Source: Nitrospinota bacterium (GTDB lineage Bacteria > Nitrospinota > Nitrospinia > JACRGO01). Taken from it: a stretch of DNA of 13,918 nucleotides. Location: assembly GCA_016212295.1 (NCBI GenBank), contig JACRGO010000146.1:1-13918 (forward strand), given 5' to 3'. The translations under genes and the position numbers were made by a program. Below, in pieces: positions 1 through 6,366 of the stretch (its first letter is position 1; the number at the start of each line of letters is the position of its first letter). The notes below the pieces were generated by a model. The model was given only the letters and a program-made list of their open reading frames with translations. It did no database searches and was not told the origin of the DNA.

Positions 1-43
1 ACATGAGATTGCGTTCTTCTTTGGTCACGCGTGTGTAAGCCAT
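1..43 (-). CDS. Partial IS30-family-like transposase (N-terminus only)
   Basis: Reading leftwards from an ATG at 43-41 gives MAYTRVTKEERNLM before the window ends. The YTxxTxEER pattern is how IS30-family transposases typically begin, just before their helix-turn-helix. An AAGGAG ribosome site (complement of 50-55) lies 6 nt upstream, which supports a real start. Only 14 residues are visible, so the catalytic DDE domain and the intactness of the element cannot be judged. A chance N-terminal resemblance in an unrelated protein is possible. Confidence 0.5.
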   Translation of the reverse strand, partial: MAYTRVTKEERNLM

Positions 44-125
44 GTCGTTCTCCTTGTGTTGTGGCACAATACGAAGAACGTAGCTTACCTCGCGTGGCTT
101 TTTCTATCTACAAGTGTTGCAATAG
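1..125 (-). mobile_element. Probable edge of an IS30-like insertion sequence
   Basis: The partial transposase at 1-43 runs out of the window, and a GC-rich leader with a good ribosome site precedes it. IS30-type elements end in 20-30 bp inverted repeats, often with a TTGCAACA-like core. On the minus strand CTATTGCAACACTTGTAG occupies about 109-126 and is the best candidate terminus. The other end is not in the window, so the boundary is a guess. Confidence 0.3.
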
Positions 126-235
126 CCGGTAGCGCGCGGGGGATATAAAGATACATTTAACGGCGACTATCGGGGTTATATAATATTTCGCTGAATAGTT
201 ACATTTATTTTACGTTTTAAATCCTTTCTTCCCCT

Positions 236-270
236 TTCGGCGTTCGATGTTCAGTGTTCGATGTTCGACG
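236..270 (+). repeat. Heptamer tandem array, consensus TTCGATG, five units
   Basis: Five consecutive 7-bp units start with TTC at 236, 243, 250, 257 and 264. The variable positions give TTCGGCG, TTCGATG, TTCAGTG, TTCGATG and TTCGACG. Period and phase are exact. It lies in the non-coding gap between the IS30-like edge and the TatD fusion gene. Other arrays of the same period but different words occur elsewhere in the window. Confidence 0.8.
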
Positions 271-283
271 TTAATTCTTTAAA

Positions 284-309
284 GTCCGCCTGAAGAGCGT
301 TAAGTTCTT
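284..309 (+). repeat. Dispersed repeat, copy 1 (GTCCGCC...GCGTTAAGTTC)
   Basis: About 26 bp beginning GTCCGCC and ending GCGTTAAGTTC recurs at 6339-6364 in the same orientation with a few changes in the middle. Its end overlaps a small palindrome, GTTAAG-TT-CTTAAC at 299-312, about 25 nt upstream of the TatD fusion start. Function unknown; it may be a regulatory box or one more interspersed repeat. Confidence 0.5.
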
Positions 310-337
310 AACTCACTCCCCTTTCCCCCTTAAAAAA

Positions 338-1714
338 ATGTTCATAGACACCCATGCCCACTTGGAGATGGAGCAGTTTGATGCGGATAGGGCTGAAGTC
401 ATCCAGCGGGCGAAAAAAGCGGGTGTGGGAATGATTGTTACCGTCGGCTCGGACCTCGAAGGAAGCTTCAAGGCGGTCGATATCGCAAGGCAGTACGATT
501 TTATCCATGCCGCTGTTGGCATACATCCACATGAATCCGCTGACGTGGATGAGCGCATGCTCGCAAACCTTAAAAAGCTTGCCCGCGACCCGATAGTTAT
601 CGCCATTGGAGAGACCGGCCTGGATTATTTTAAAAAATATGCTTCCAGGGAGGCCCAGATACAGCTTTTTAAAAAACATATCAAGCTTGCGAGGGAAATA
701 AAAAAACCGGTTATTGTTCATTGCAGGGACGCATGGGAGGACGTCTTGTCCATTTTAAAGGCGGAAAAGGCGGAAGAGGTTGGAGGAATCATCCATTGTT
801 TCTCCGGAAATAGGGAAATGGCGTTAAAGTGCGTGGATTTAGGTTTTTTCATCTCTTTCGCCGGACCCTTGACCTACCCCAAATCCAGCCAACTAAGGGA
901 AGCGGCGATGGCCGTCCCCTCTGAAAGGCTTTTTACGGAAACGGATTGTCCGTACTTGGCCCCGCAATCCAATCGCGGAAGGCGTAACGAACCTGCCTTT
1001 GTCGTGGAAACCGCGAAAAAATTGGCGGAAATAAAGGGGGTTTCGCTGGAAGATTTAGGACGCATTATCCTGAAAAACATGGAAACTCTTTTTAAAATGG
1101 GTGAACCGGACGGTTTGGGCAAACCCGTCTACAAGATTCGCAATTCCCTTTATGTCAATGTGACCATGCGATGCACGAATGCTTGTGTGTTTTGCGGGAG
1201 GGAAAGAAACCCCATTGTCGCGGGACACAACTTGAAGTTGGATAATGAGCCTTCCGTGGAGGAGGCCATAAGGGGGATAGGGGACCCTTCCGCGTATGAC
1301 GAAGTGGTTTTTTGCGGATATGGGGAACCCACCTTGCGCCTTGATTTTGTAAAAGAGGTCGCGAAACAGGTCAAGGAAAAAGGGGGCAAAGTGAGAATCA
1401 ACACTAACGGGCAGGGAAATTTAATCCACAACAGGAATATTTTGCCGGAACTTCACGGCCTGGTGGATGTGATATCCGTAAGTCTTAACGCCGAGGATGC
1501 AGAACATTACCGCTTGCTTAGCCGGCCTGAGTTCGGGGAAGGGGCCTACCAGGCCGTGAAGGAGTTCATAAAGGAAGCTGTCAAATATATCCCAAAAGTG
1601 GTTGCGACTGCTGTCAGGGTCCCAGGCAGAGTGGATATACGCCAATGCGAAAAGTTGGCTGAAGAGGAACTAAAGGTCCCTTTTCGGGTCAGGGAATTCA
1701 ACGTTGTGGGATAA
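338..1714 (+). CDS. TatD-family metal-dependent hydrolase fused to a radical SAM domain
   Basis: Two complete domains in one 458-residue chain. Residues 1-255 are a TatD-type TIM barrel. The metal ligands are present: H6 and H8 (DTHAH), E92 (GETGLDY), H128 (VHCRDA), H153 (HCFSG) and D203 (TETDCPYLAP). TatD proteins are metal-dependent 3'-5' exonucleases or deoxyribonucleases. Residues about 260-458 are a compact radical SAM domain with CX3CX2C cysteines C279, C283 and C286 and a GYGEP SAM-binding motif at 327-331. It resembles the 'radical SAM protein, TatD family-associated' group, which is separate from or fused to TatD in different genomes. Its substrate is unknown. The ATG at 338 has no Shine-Dalgarno; the leader is pyrimidine-rich (CTTTCCCCCTTAAAAAA). 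The stop overlaps the rimO start by 11 nt, so the two genes are probably co-translated. Confidence 0.93.
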   Translation: MFIDTHAHLEMEQFDADRAEVIQRAKKAGVGMIVTVGSDLEGSFKAVDIARQYDFIHAAVGIHPHESADVDERMLANLKKLARDPIVIAIGETGLDYFKKYASREAQIQLFKKHIKLAREIKKPVIVHCRDAWEDVLSILKAEKAEEVGGIIHCFSGNREMALKCVDLGFFISFAGPLTYPKSSQLREAAMAVPSERLFTETDCPYLAPQSNRGRRNEPAFVVETAKKLAEIKGVSLEDLGRIILKNMETLFKMGEPDGLGKPVYKIRNSLYVNVTMRCTNACVFCGRERNPIVAGHNLKLDNEPSVEEAIRGIGDPSAYDEVVFCGYGEPTLRLDFVKEVAKQVKEKGGKVRINTNGQGNLIHNRNILPELHGLVDVISVSLNAEDAEHYRLLSRPEFGEGAYQAVKEFIKEAVKYIPKVVATAVRVPGRVDIRQCEKLAEEELKVPFRVREFNVVG

Positions 1715-3104
1715 GGCGCAGGCATTGAGGGAAAAAAAGAAAATCGCAATGGTCTCGCTTGGCTGCCCTAAAAACAGGGTTGATTCCGAGGTCATTCTGG
1801 GAGATGTAAAAAAAAATGGCTTTGAAATAATCGCGGAAGAGTCTAAAGCGGATATTATCATAGTCAATACCTGTGGTTTTATTGACGCTGCCAGGGAAGA
1901 ATCCGTGGATACAATTCTTCGCATGGCTGGACACAAAAAAAGAGGAGCATGTGAAACCCTTGTGGTAACCGGTTGTCTTTCCCAAAAATACAAGGAGGAT
2001 CTTTTGAGGGAAATACCCGAAATTGATCTCCTTTTCGGGACCACTCAATTGGGCCTTATTAGTAAAATTTTATTGAAAAAACAATTAGATAGAGAATTTG
2101 CCGGCAGGGAAGGAAAAATTTGGATAGGCGATCCGGACGCGCCTCCAGAAAATGGGGAAGGCCGATTTTTAACCACTTCCAGCCACAGCGTTTATTTGAA
2201 AATTTCGGAAGGGTGCTCAAGTTGGTGCAAGTTTTGCATAATCCCAAAACTACGTGGTAAATATCGAAGCCGTCACTTGGAATCAGTAATTAGTGAGGCA
2301 AAATCTTTGGCGCAAAGGGGCGCAAAAGAGATCAATTTGGTTTCTCAAGACACAACGTTATACGGCGCGGACCTCGGATTGAAAAAGGGATTAAGCCGCC
2401 TTTTGAGAGGCTTGGGAAAAATTGATGGAATTGAATGGATACGTTTATTGTATTGCCGGCCCTCGCTCGTGGATGATGAATTGGTTGAAACCATTGCCTC
2501 AACGGAAAAAATTTGTAAATATATAGACATTCCCATTCAGCACAGCCATGATGAAATGCTTGCGGCCATGGGAAGAAATGAAAACGAGAAAGAGATAAGA
2601 GACCTTGTGGAAAAATTAAGACAGAAAATCCCGGGCATTGCTATCAGGACAGAACTGATCGTGGGTTTCCCCGGGGAGAAAAAGAGGCATTTCAACCACC
2701 TGGCTGAATTCATTGAGGAAATGGAATTTGACAGGGTCGGGGTTTTTTCATATTCCCGCGAGGACGGCACTGAGGCCGCTGCCATGCCCAATCATGTATG
2801 CAGCTCGTTAAAAAAAGAACGGCTGGGGCAAATCCTGGAATTGCAAAGGCGTATTTCATTTTTTAAAAACAGGAAATTAATAGGGACCTTCCATAAAGTT
2901 TTAGTGGATGGTTTTGGATATTCTTCCGAGGACGACGGCGCGCCGGATGGCTTGCCCCTGGTGGAGGGGAGGCTGGCTTCCCAAGCGCCGGGAGGAATTG
3001 ACGGGGTGGTGTATCTGGACAGGACCCATGCGGCGCCGGGTGAATTAAAGGACGCAATGATTATTGATGCGGGTGATTACGATTTAATTGGGCGGTGTCG
3101 ATGA
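1704..3104 (+). CDS. rimO: Ribosomal protein S12 methylthiotransferase RimO
   Basis: RimO adds a methylthio group to a conserved aspartate of ribosomal protein S12, using two Fe4S4 clusters and SAM. The N-terminal UPF0004 domain carries the three auxiliary-cluster cysteines C21 (SLGCPKN), C57 (VNTCGF) and C91 (TGCLSQ). The radical SAM cysteines are C171, C175 and C178 in EGCSSWCKFCIIPKLRG, the RimO signature that separates it from MiaB. The C-terminus from about 390 is a TRAM RNA-binding domain. The 466-residue length is normal. The start is not ATG: TTG at 1704, behind AGGGA and overlapping the previous gene, gives MWDKAQALREKKKIAMVSLGCP. The only nearby ATG (1749) would cut into the first beta strand, and a TTG at 1725 is the alternative. 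The middle of the gene (about 2040-2560) is AT-richer than its surroundings. Confidence 0.95.
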   Translation: MWDKAQALREKKKIAMVSLGCPKNRVDSEVILGDVKKNGFEIIAEESKADIIIVNTCGFIDAAREESVDTILRMAGHKKRGACETLVVTGCLSQKYKEDLLREIPEIDLLFGTTQLGLISKILLKKQLDREFAGREGKIWIGDPDAPPENGEGRFLTTSSHSVYLKISEGCSSWCKFCIIPKLRGKYRSRHLESVISEAKSLAQRGAKEINLVSQDTTLYGADLGLKKGLSRLLRGLGKIDGIEWIRLLYCRPSLVDDELVETIASTEKICKYIDIPIQHSHDEMLAAMGRNENEKEIRDLVEKLRQKIPGIAIRTELIVGFPGEKKRHFNHLAEFIEEMEFDRVGVFSYSREDGTEAAAMPNHVCSSLKKERLGQILELQRRISFFKNRKLIGTFHKVLVDGFGYSSEDDGAPDGLPLVEGRLASQAPGGIDGVVYLDRTHAAPGELKDAMIIDAGDYDLIGRCR

Positions 3105-3247
3105 AATAAAAATAAAATATTTTTTGGGGTTGCGGACGTATTCGAGTTGTGCTATATTTTGTTATCCCATTCTGACCAAGGTTTTAGTAGTATTAAAGAA
3201 TTGCCGCCAATAGGCCGTTAAGAAAAAATAATTTCATGTTTTTTTTC

Positions 3248-3277
3248 TTGACAAACCATAATTGCTTGTTATATCAT
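3248..3277 (+). promoter_or_regulatory. Sigma-70-like promoter for the secreted paralogue pair
   Basis: A perfect -35 TTGACA at 3248-3253 is followed after 18 bp by TATCAT (3272-3277), five of six matches to the -10 consensus. Transcription from about 3284 would give an untranslated leader of about 150 nt before the ATG at 3437. It is one of the two best sigma-70-like promoters on the plus strand here. Confidence 0.6.
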
Positions 3278-3388
3278 AATCCATCTTTTTCGATTTGGAA
3301 GATAGAAAAGCAAAAAAAATTTTTAATAGAAAGGTGGTGGTTAGAAAAGTCCATATAAATAACTTGTTTTTGTTTTGAGGGGAATTTA

Positions 3389-3404
3389 ACGTTTTTTAAA
3401 ACGT
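3389..3404. promoter_or_regulatory. Short perfect inverted repeat in the leader of the secreted pair
   Basis: ACGTTTT-TT-AAAACGT forms 7-bp perfect arms around two bases, 32 nt upstream of the start codon. It could be an operator half-site pair or a small RNA hairpin. AT-rich context makes chance occurrence plausible. Confidence 0.35.
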
Positions 3405-3436
3405 ACATTAAAATAAATTTGGAGGAAAAAAGGGCA

Positions 3437-3985
3437 ATGAAAAAAATAGTTTATTCCTTTTTAGCGCTTGTATTCGCGTTCACCGGGGTGAATTCGGCCT
3501 CGGCTGACAAGATCATCGTTCCTGTTGTGTACCATTACGGGAACACCAATTATTCCCAGATTAATGTTAAAAACAACTCCGCTGAAGCAGTGCGGGTGTC
3601 GGTGACCTTTAACGGCAACATTACAGACTCGTCAGGGGTAACCACCAATACGAGCGATGCGACTGGAAAAAGCAGAACAATCCTGCTCGCCGGGAACACG
3701 ACCTGGACCTTGCTGACGAAGGACACGGATTTGTGGTCGACCACCACCTCCATGAAGAGGAACCAAGTGGTAGTTCAAACCTCTGCCGATGACACTCCCG
3801 GGACGATTGGGATGTCAGCTACTACCGGCCCGGTAACGGTAGGCGCGCTGTTTGTCGCTGCCGACAGCAGTGGAAATGTGTCAGGGTTCACTTTCCCGGC
3901 ATTTTATGCCACCAGGCAGTGGGCGTCCGTTACTGCTGAACTGGGCGCATTTGGCGGCTCGTATGTTGATATGTGGGAACAATAG
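3437..3985 (+). CDS. Secreted small protein of unrecognised family, paralogue 1
   Basis: A 182-residue protein with a clear Sec signal peptide: MKKIVYSFLALVFAFTGVNS then ASA, likely cut before DKIIVPV. The mature part has no cysteine, is rich in Ser/Thr/Gly/Val and alternates like a beta-sandwich. The start is ATG 3437 behind GGAGGA at 3421-3426; a TTG at 3419 overlaps that ribosome site and is not a start. It shares ordered blocks with the next gene: DKxxVPxxxHYGNTxYSQI, VRVSV, AGxxTW, TDL, SMKRxxVV, GFxFPAxY and a C-terminal YVDxxxQ. I do not recognise the family and assign no function; an exported surface or periplasmic protein fits. It is probably transcribed with its paralogue 79 nt downstream from the promoter at 3248. 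Confidence 0.85.
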   Translation: MKKIVYSFLALVFAFTGVNSASADKIIVPVVYHYGNTNYSQINVKNNSAEAVRVSVTFNGNITDSSGVTTNTSDATGKSRTILLAGNTTWTLLTKDTDLWSTTTSMKRNQVVVQTSADDTPGTIGMSATTGPVTVGALFVAADSSGNVSGFTFPAFYATRQWASVTAELGAFGGSYVDMWEQ

Positions 3986-4007
3986 GTCAACCCTGCTACC
4001 TATTGTT
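3978..4007 (+). terminator. Hairpin over the stop codon between the two secreted paralogues
   Basis: AACAATAGG (3978-3986) pairs perfectly with CCTATTGTT (3999-4007) across a 12-nt loop, and the left arm contains the TAG stop of the first paralogue. Only a short T-rich run follows, so full termination is doubtful. A partial terminator or an mRNA-processing or stability element setting the ratio of the two proteins is as likely. Confidence 0.45.
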
Positions 4008-4064
4008 TTGTGATTCAAACAAAAAAAACGATGATTATTATCTAATCAGGAGGAAAATCAGAAA

Positions 4065-4586
4065 ATGAAAAAATTAGTCCTTTTTATGGTTATGCTAGCG
4101 GCCACCCTGGTATCGGGAATAGCTTCCGCTGATAAGGTCTACGTCCCAATGTCTTTCCATTATGGAAATACTGATTACAGCCAGATTTTGGTCACCAACC
4201 TTGGCACAGCGTCTGTCAGAGTGTCCGTATCGTTTGATGGTTCTTTAACAACATACGCCGGTTCGACAATGAGCACCAACACATTGTCCGTTTCAACCAA
4301 CAAAACCGCTATAGTCGCCGGCGGCAACACCTGGATAGTGCTGACCAGGGAAACCGATTTATTCGGGGCCACCGCAAGCATGAAGAGGGGCTTGGTAGTA
4401 ATTCAATCCTCGGCTAGCGACTCACCGACTGTAGGCCAAGTCAGAGCCCATGGCTTTTTCATCCACGCGGGCACGACTCCTACCGGGTTTATTTTCCCGG
4501 CCAACTATAGGGTTAGAACCTGGACAAGTTCAGCAACAGCAGTAACACCAACCACACAACGTTATGTGGATCACATCAAGCAGTAG
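4065..4586 (+). CDS. Secreted small protein of unrecognised family, paralogue 2
   Basis: A 173-residue protein with signal peptide MKKLVLFMVMLAATLVSGIASA, likely cut before DKVYVPM. The CAGGAGG ribosome site at 4047-4053 is strong but 11 nt away. The mature part has no cysteine and is beta-rich. It aligns along its whole length with the preceding protein: the same DKxxVPxxxHYGNTxYSQ start, SVRVSVSFDG, NTW and TDL, SMKRGLVVIQSSA, GFIFPANYRVRTW and the YVDHIKQ end. The linkers between blocks vary in length and sequence. This is a tandem duplication that has diverged. A perfect terminator follows 27 nt after the stop, so the pair is a closed transcription unit. No function can be assigned from sequence. 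Confidence 0.87.
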   Translation: MKKLVLFMVMLAATLVSGIASADKVYVPMSFHYGNTDYSQILVTNLGTASVRVSVSFDGSLTTYAGSTMSTNTLSVSTNKTAIVAGGNTWIVLTRETDLFGATASMKRGLVVIQSSASDSPTVGQVRAHGFFIHAGTTPTGFIFPANYRVRTWTSSATAVTPTTQRYVDHIKQ

Positions 4587-4612
4587 CCTCTGGTTTGTGT
4601 AACTTGCAACAT

Positions 4613-4648
4613 AAAGCCCTGGCCTTTTTGGCCAGGGCTTTTTTTATT
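4613..4648 (+). terminator. Strong intrinsic terminator of the secreted pair
   Basis: A perfect 12-bp stem AAAGCCCTGGCC / GGCCAGGGCTTT (4613-4624 with 4630-4641), a TTTTT loop and a long T tract that continues past 4646. It sits 27 nt after the second paralogue's stop. Confidence 0.92.
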
Positions 4649-4654
4649 TTTTTT

Positions 4655-4870
4655 GTAACCGTTCACAGGGTTGTCATGAAAAAGCAGAGAAAGCCTCATT
4701 ATCTATTTGTTACATCCCCCTTAATCCCCCTTGCCAAAGGGGAATTAAAACAGATCCCATTTTAGGGCGTTTCCCGTATTCCCCCTTACCAAAGGGGGAC
4801 CAAGGGGGATGTGGTTTCCCCTGCAATTGAGCATGAAGCCGTTTCCATGGCACCTATCGTGAACGGTTAC
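4655..4870. repeat. 216-bp inverted-repeat (MITE-like) element with CCCCCTT blocks
   Basis: The two ends are a perfect 12-bp inverted repeat: GTAACCGTTCAC at 4655-4666 and its complement at 4859-4870. About 57 bp inside each end lies ACATCCCCCTT (4712 onward, and its complement ending at 4812), continuing as a second TCCCCCTT. Between these markers the arms show weaker matching (CATG.AAA, CTTCAT-like), so the arms are about 78-80 bp each and diverged. Two internal hairpins, CCCCTTGCCAAAGGGG and CCCCCTTACCAAAGGGGG, occupy the middle. No transposase is present. The element starts at the T tract of the terminator and ends 28 nt before the lipoprotein start. Confidence 0.65.
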
Positions 4871-4897
4871 CTATTTTCTTTGAGAGAGGCCTCACCC

Positions 4898-6115
4898 ATG
4901 CATGAATTACAATTGAAAATGAAAAATTCCGCTGTGCTTTTTCTGTTTCTTGTCCTTTTTATTTCCGCCTGCGGAGGGAAGGAATCGCAACAGGATGCCT
5001 CGCTGAAACTGGAAGAGGCGTTTATACACTACGAATTGGGCATGGATTATTACGGGATAGGAGAAATGGACAAGGCCGTGGCGGAATGGGAAGAGGCGGT
5101 GAAACTCAATCCCGATTCCGAGGCAAGGCACATGCTGGGACTCGCCTATTATTCCCAAAAAAACACGGATGGGGCCAGGAAGGAATGGGAATACATTCTG
5201 TCAAAGGACGGAAAAAATTTCATGGCCCTGAACAATCTTGGAAACCTTTACAAGGATTTAAAGGATCCCGATAAGGCGCTGGATTTTTTTTCCAGGGCAG
5301 TTGCTGCTAATCCCAAGGAGGCAATGCCTTTCTATAACATGGGCATAGTTTATAAGGAAAAGGGGGACCAAAAGCTTGCAAAGGAAAAATTTTTAAAAGC
5401 CTTGGAGTTGGACCCTCAACTGTCCATTGCCATGTTTGAAATGGGTAATATTCTTTGGGCGGAAGGGGAGAGGGAACAGGCGGCGCCGTATTTTAAAAAA
5501 CTGGCCGGGGGGGAAGGCCGAAAAGATCCTGGCTTTGACCCTATAGTGGCCGGCTATTCGAGCCTCGGGCAGCTATATCTCGAATCAGGAAATTTCGATG
5601 AAAGCGAAAAAAATCTGAAGAAAGGCATTGAAGTTCAACCTTCAAACCCCACGCTGCACTATAGCCTGGGCAATCTTTACGAGATTATGGAAAAAAAAGA
5701 GGAGGCCCTGAAACAATATAAATTGACCTTGCAAATGGACCCTGCCTTCCCGCATGTTTACAATGGGCTAGGGAACCTTTACGCGGAGATGGGAGGGGGC
5801 CATCTTGATGAAGCTGAAGGACTGCTTTTAAAAGGAATGGAAATTGATCCGGGCCTTAAGGACCATTTCCTGGATACTTTAGGATGGGTGTACTACAAGC
5901 AAGGAAAATTGGATGAAGCCATGGCCAAAGTGGAAGAGGCCATCGGATTGACCCCGGCCGACAAAAAAGAAAGTCTTTCCAATAAGCGTTATCACCTCGG
6001 AATAATTTATAAGGCAAAAGGGGACCAGGAAAAGGCGTTGGAAAATTTTAAAAAGGCCATTGAGCTCTATCCTGGCGGAGAAAGCGCTAAAAAAGCGAAA
6101 AAAAATCTTGGATAA
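4898..6115 (+). CDS. TPR-repeat outer- or inner-membrane lipoprotein
   Basis: A 405-residue protein from ATG 4898. It has a lipoprotein signal peptide with a hydrophobic run VLFLFLVLF and lipobox ISAC, so Cys25 would be lipidated. The rest is about ten tetratricopeptide repeats of 34 residues, easily seen as LGxxYxxxGxxxxAxxxxxxAxxxxP (for example residues about 40-73, 108-141 and 142-175, and the last at about 364-397). Such lipoproteins act as scaffolds for protein complexes; PilF/PilW-like pilotins are one class, but nothing here identifies the partner. The reading frame is open back to GTG 4811, inside the inverted-repeat element. I prefer ATG 4898 because GAGAGG lies about 9 nt before it; ATG 4919 (MKNSAVL) is also possible and sits in a 7-bp-periodic stretch. 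It stands alone and converges with mog. Confidence 0.9.
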   Translation: MHELQLKMKNSAVLFLFLVLFISACGGKESQQDASLKLEEAFIHYELGMDYYGIGEMDKAVAEWEEAVKLNPDSEARHMLGLAYYSQKNTDGARKEWEYILSKDGKNFMALNNLGNLYKDLKDPDKALDFFSRAVAANPKEAMPFYNMGIVYKEKGDQKLAKEKFLKALELDPQLSIAMFEMGNILWAEGEREQAAPYFKKLAGGEGRKDPGFDPIVAGYSSLGQLYLESGNFDESEKNLKKGIEVQPSNPTLHYSLGNLYEIMEKKEEALKQYKLTLQMDPAFPHVYNGLGNLYAEMGGGHLDEAEGLLLKGMEIDPGLKDHFLDTLGWVYYKQGKLDEAMAKVEEAIGLTPADKKESLSNKRYHLGIIYKAKGDQEKALENFKKAIELYPGGESAKKAKKNLG

Positions 6116-6133
6116 AATAGTATAGGAATTCCC

Positions 6134-6152
6134 ATTTTAAATCTTTTAAAAT
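6134..6152. terminator. AT-only inverted repeat after the TPR gene
   Basis: ATTTTAAA-TCT-TTTAAAAT, 8-bp arms and a 3-nt loop, 19 nt after the stop of the lipoprotein gene. With no G/C pairs it would be a weak terminator at best. Confidence 0.25.
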
Positions 6153-6168
6153 CAAATAGATATATGAA

Positions 6169-6273
6169 TCACACCCCCCTTGATCCCCCCTTGCCAGGGG
6201 GGAATTTCTGAGATATTCTCCGCCAGGGGGATTTTTAAATATTCCCCCTTAAAAAAGGGGGCCAGGGGGATGT
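6169..6273. repeat. Second CCCCCTT-type inverted-repeat element
   Basis: Starts with ACACCCCCCTTGATCCCCCC and ends with the near complement GGGGGCCAGGGGGATGT. Internal short hairpins CCCCCCTTGCCAGGGGGG and CCCCCTTAAAAAAGGGGG lie in the same layout as the core of the element at 4712-4812. It lacks the outer GTAACCGTTCAC ends of that copy. It lies between the convergent TPR and mog genes. Confidence 0.65.
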
Positions 6274-6290
6274 CAATTCTTTTGGTTGCG

Positions 6291-6323
6291 GCTTAGGGAA
6301 CGGTTTCAAACCGTTCCCTAAGC
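6291..6323. repeat. Perfect 33-nt palindrome between convergent genes
   Basis: GCTTAGGGAACGGTTT (6291-6306), a single C, then its exact complement (6308-6323). As RNA it would be a very stable hairpin on either strand, well placed to stop or protect both convergent transcripts, but neither side has a T tract. It abuts a TTTTGGTTGCGGC word at about 6280-6292. Confidence 0.75.
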
Positions 6324-6338
6324 AGTGTTCTATTTTCT

Positions 6339-6366
6339 GTCCGCCCGAGAAGGGCGTTAAGTTCAT
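6339..6366 (+). repeat. Dispersed repeat, copy 2 (GTCCGCC...GCGTTAAGTTC)
   Basis: Matches the 284-309 copy: GTCCGCC, a variable GA-rich middle, then GCGTTAAGTTC in the same orientation. It abuts the stop codon of mog, which is read from the other strand. The role is unknown. Confidence 0.5.

Larger units (their letters stand above)
3105..3436. other. AT-rich intergenic region between rimO and the secreted pair
   Basis: No gene is visible in these roughly 330 bases. The first part carries a GGTTGCGGAC stretch (about 3127-3136) that may be a decayed relative of the dispersed TTTTGGTTGCGG motif. There is no convincing terminator for rimO. The second half holds the promoter at 3248-3277, a long AT-rich leader, a short inverted repeat at 3389-3404 and a ribosome site at 3421-3426. 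Confidence 0.6.

Noticed and set aside
236-270. CRISPR array
   Set aside because: Units are 7 bp without spacers; no 25-40 bp repeat/spacer pattern exists anywhere in the window.
338-1714. Frameshift joining two separate genes (TatD and radical SAM)
   Set aside because: The frame is continuous with a normal linker at about 255-265 and both domains are complete; such fusions are known.
3419-3436. TTG 3419 as start of the first secreted protein
   Set aside because: The codon overlaps the GGAGGA ribosome site, and ATG 3437 gives a perfect signal peptide.
3105-3436. Riboswitch in the leader of the secreted pair
   Set aside because: AT-rich leader with only one short inverted repeat; no conserved core of a known class could be recognised.
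4811-4897. GTG 4811 as start of the TPR lipoprotein
   Set aside because: It lies inside the inverted-repeat element, has no ribosome site and would put about 29-36 residues before a normal lipoprotein signal peptide.
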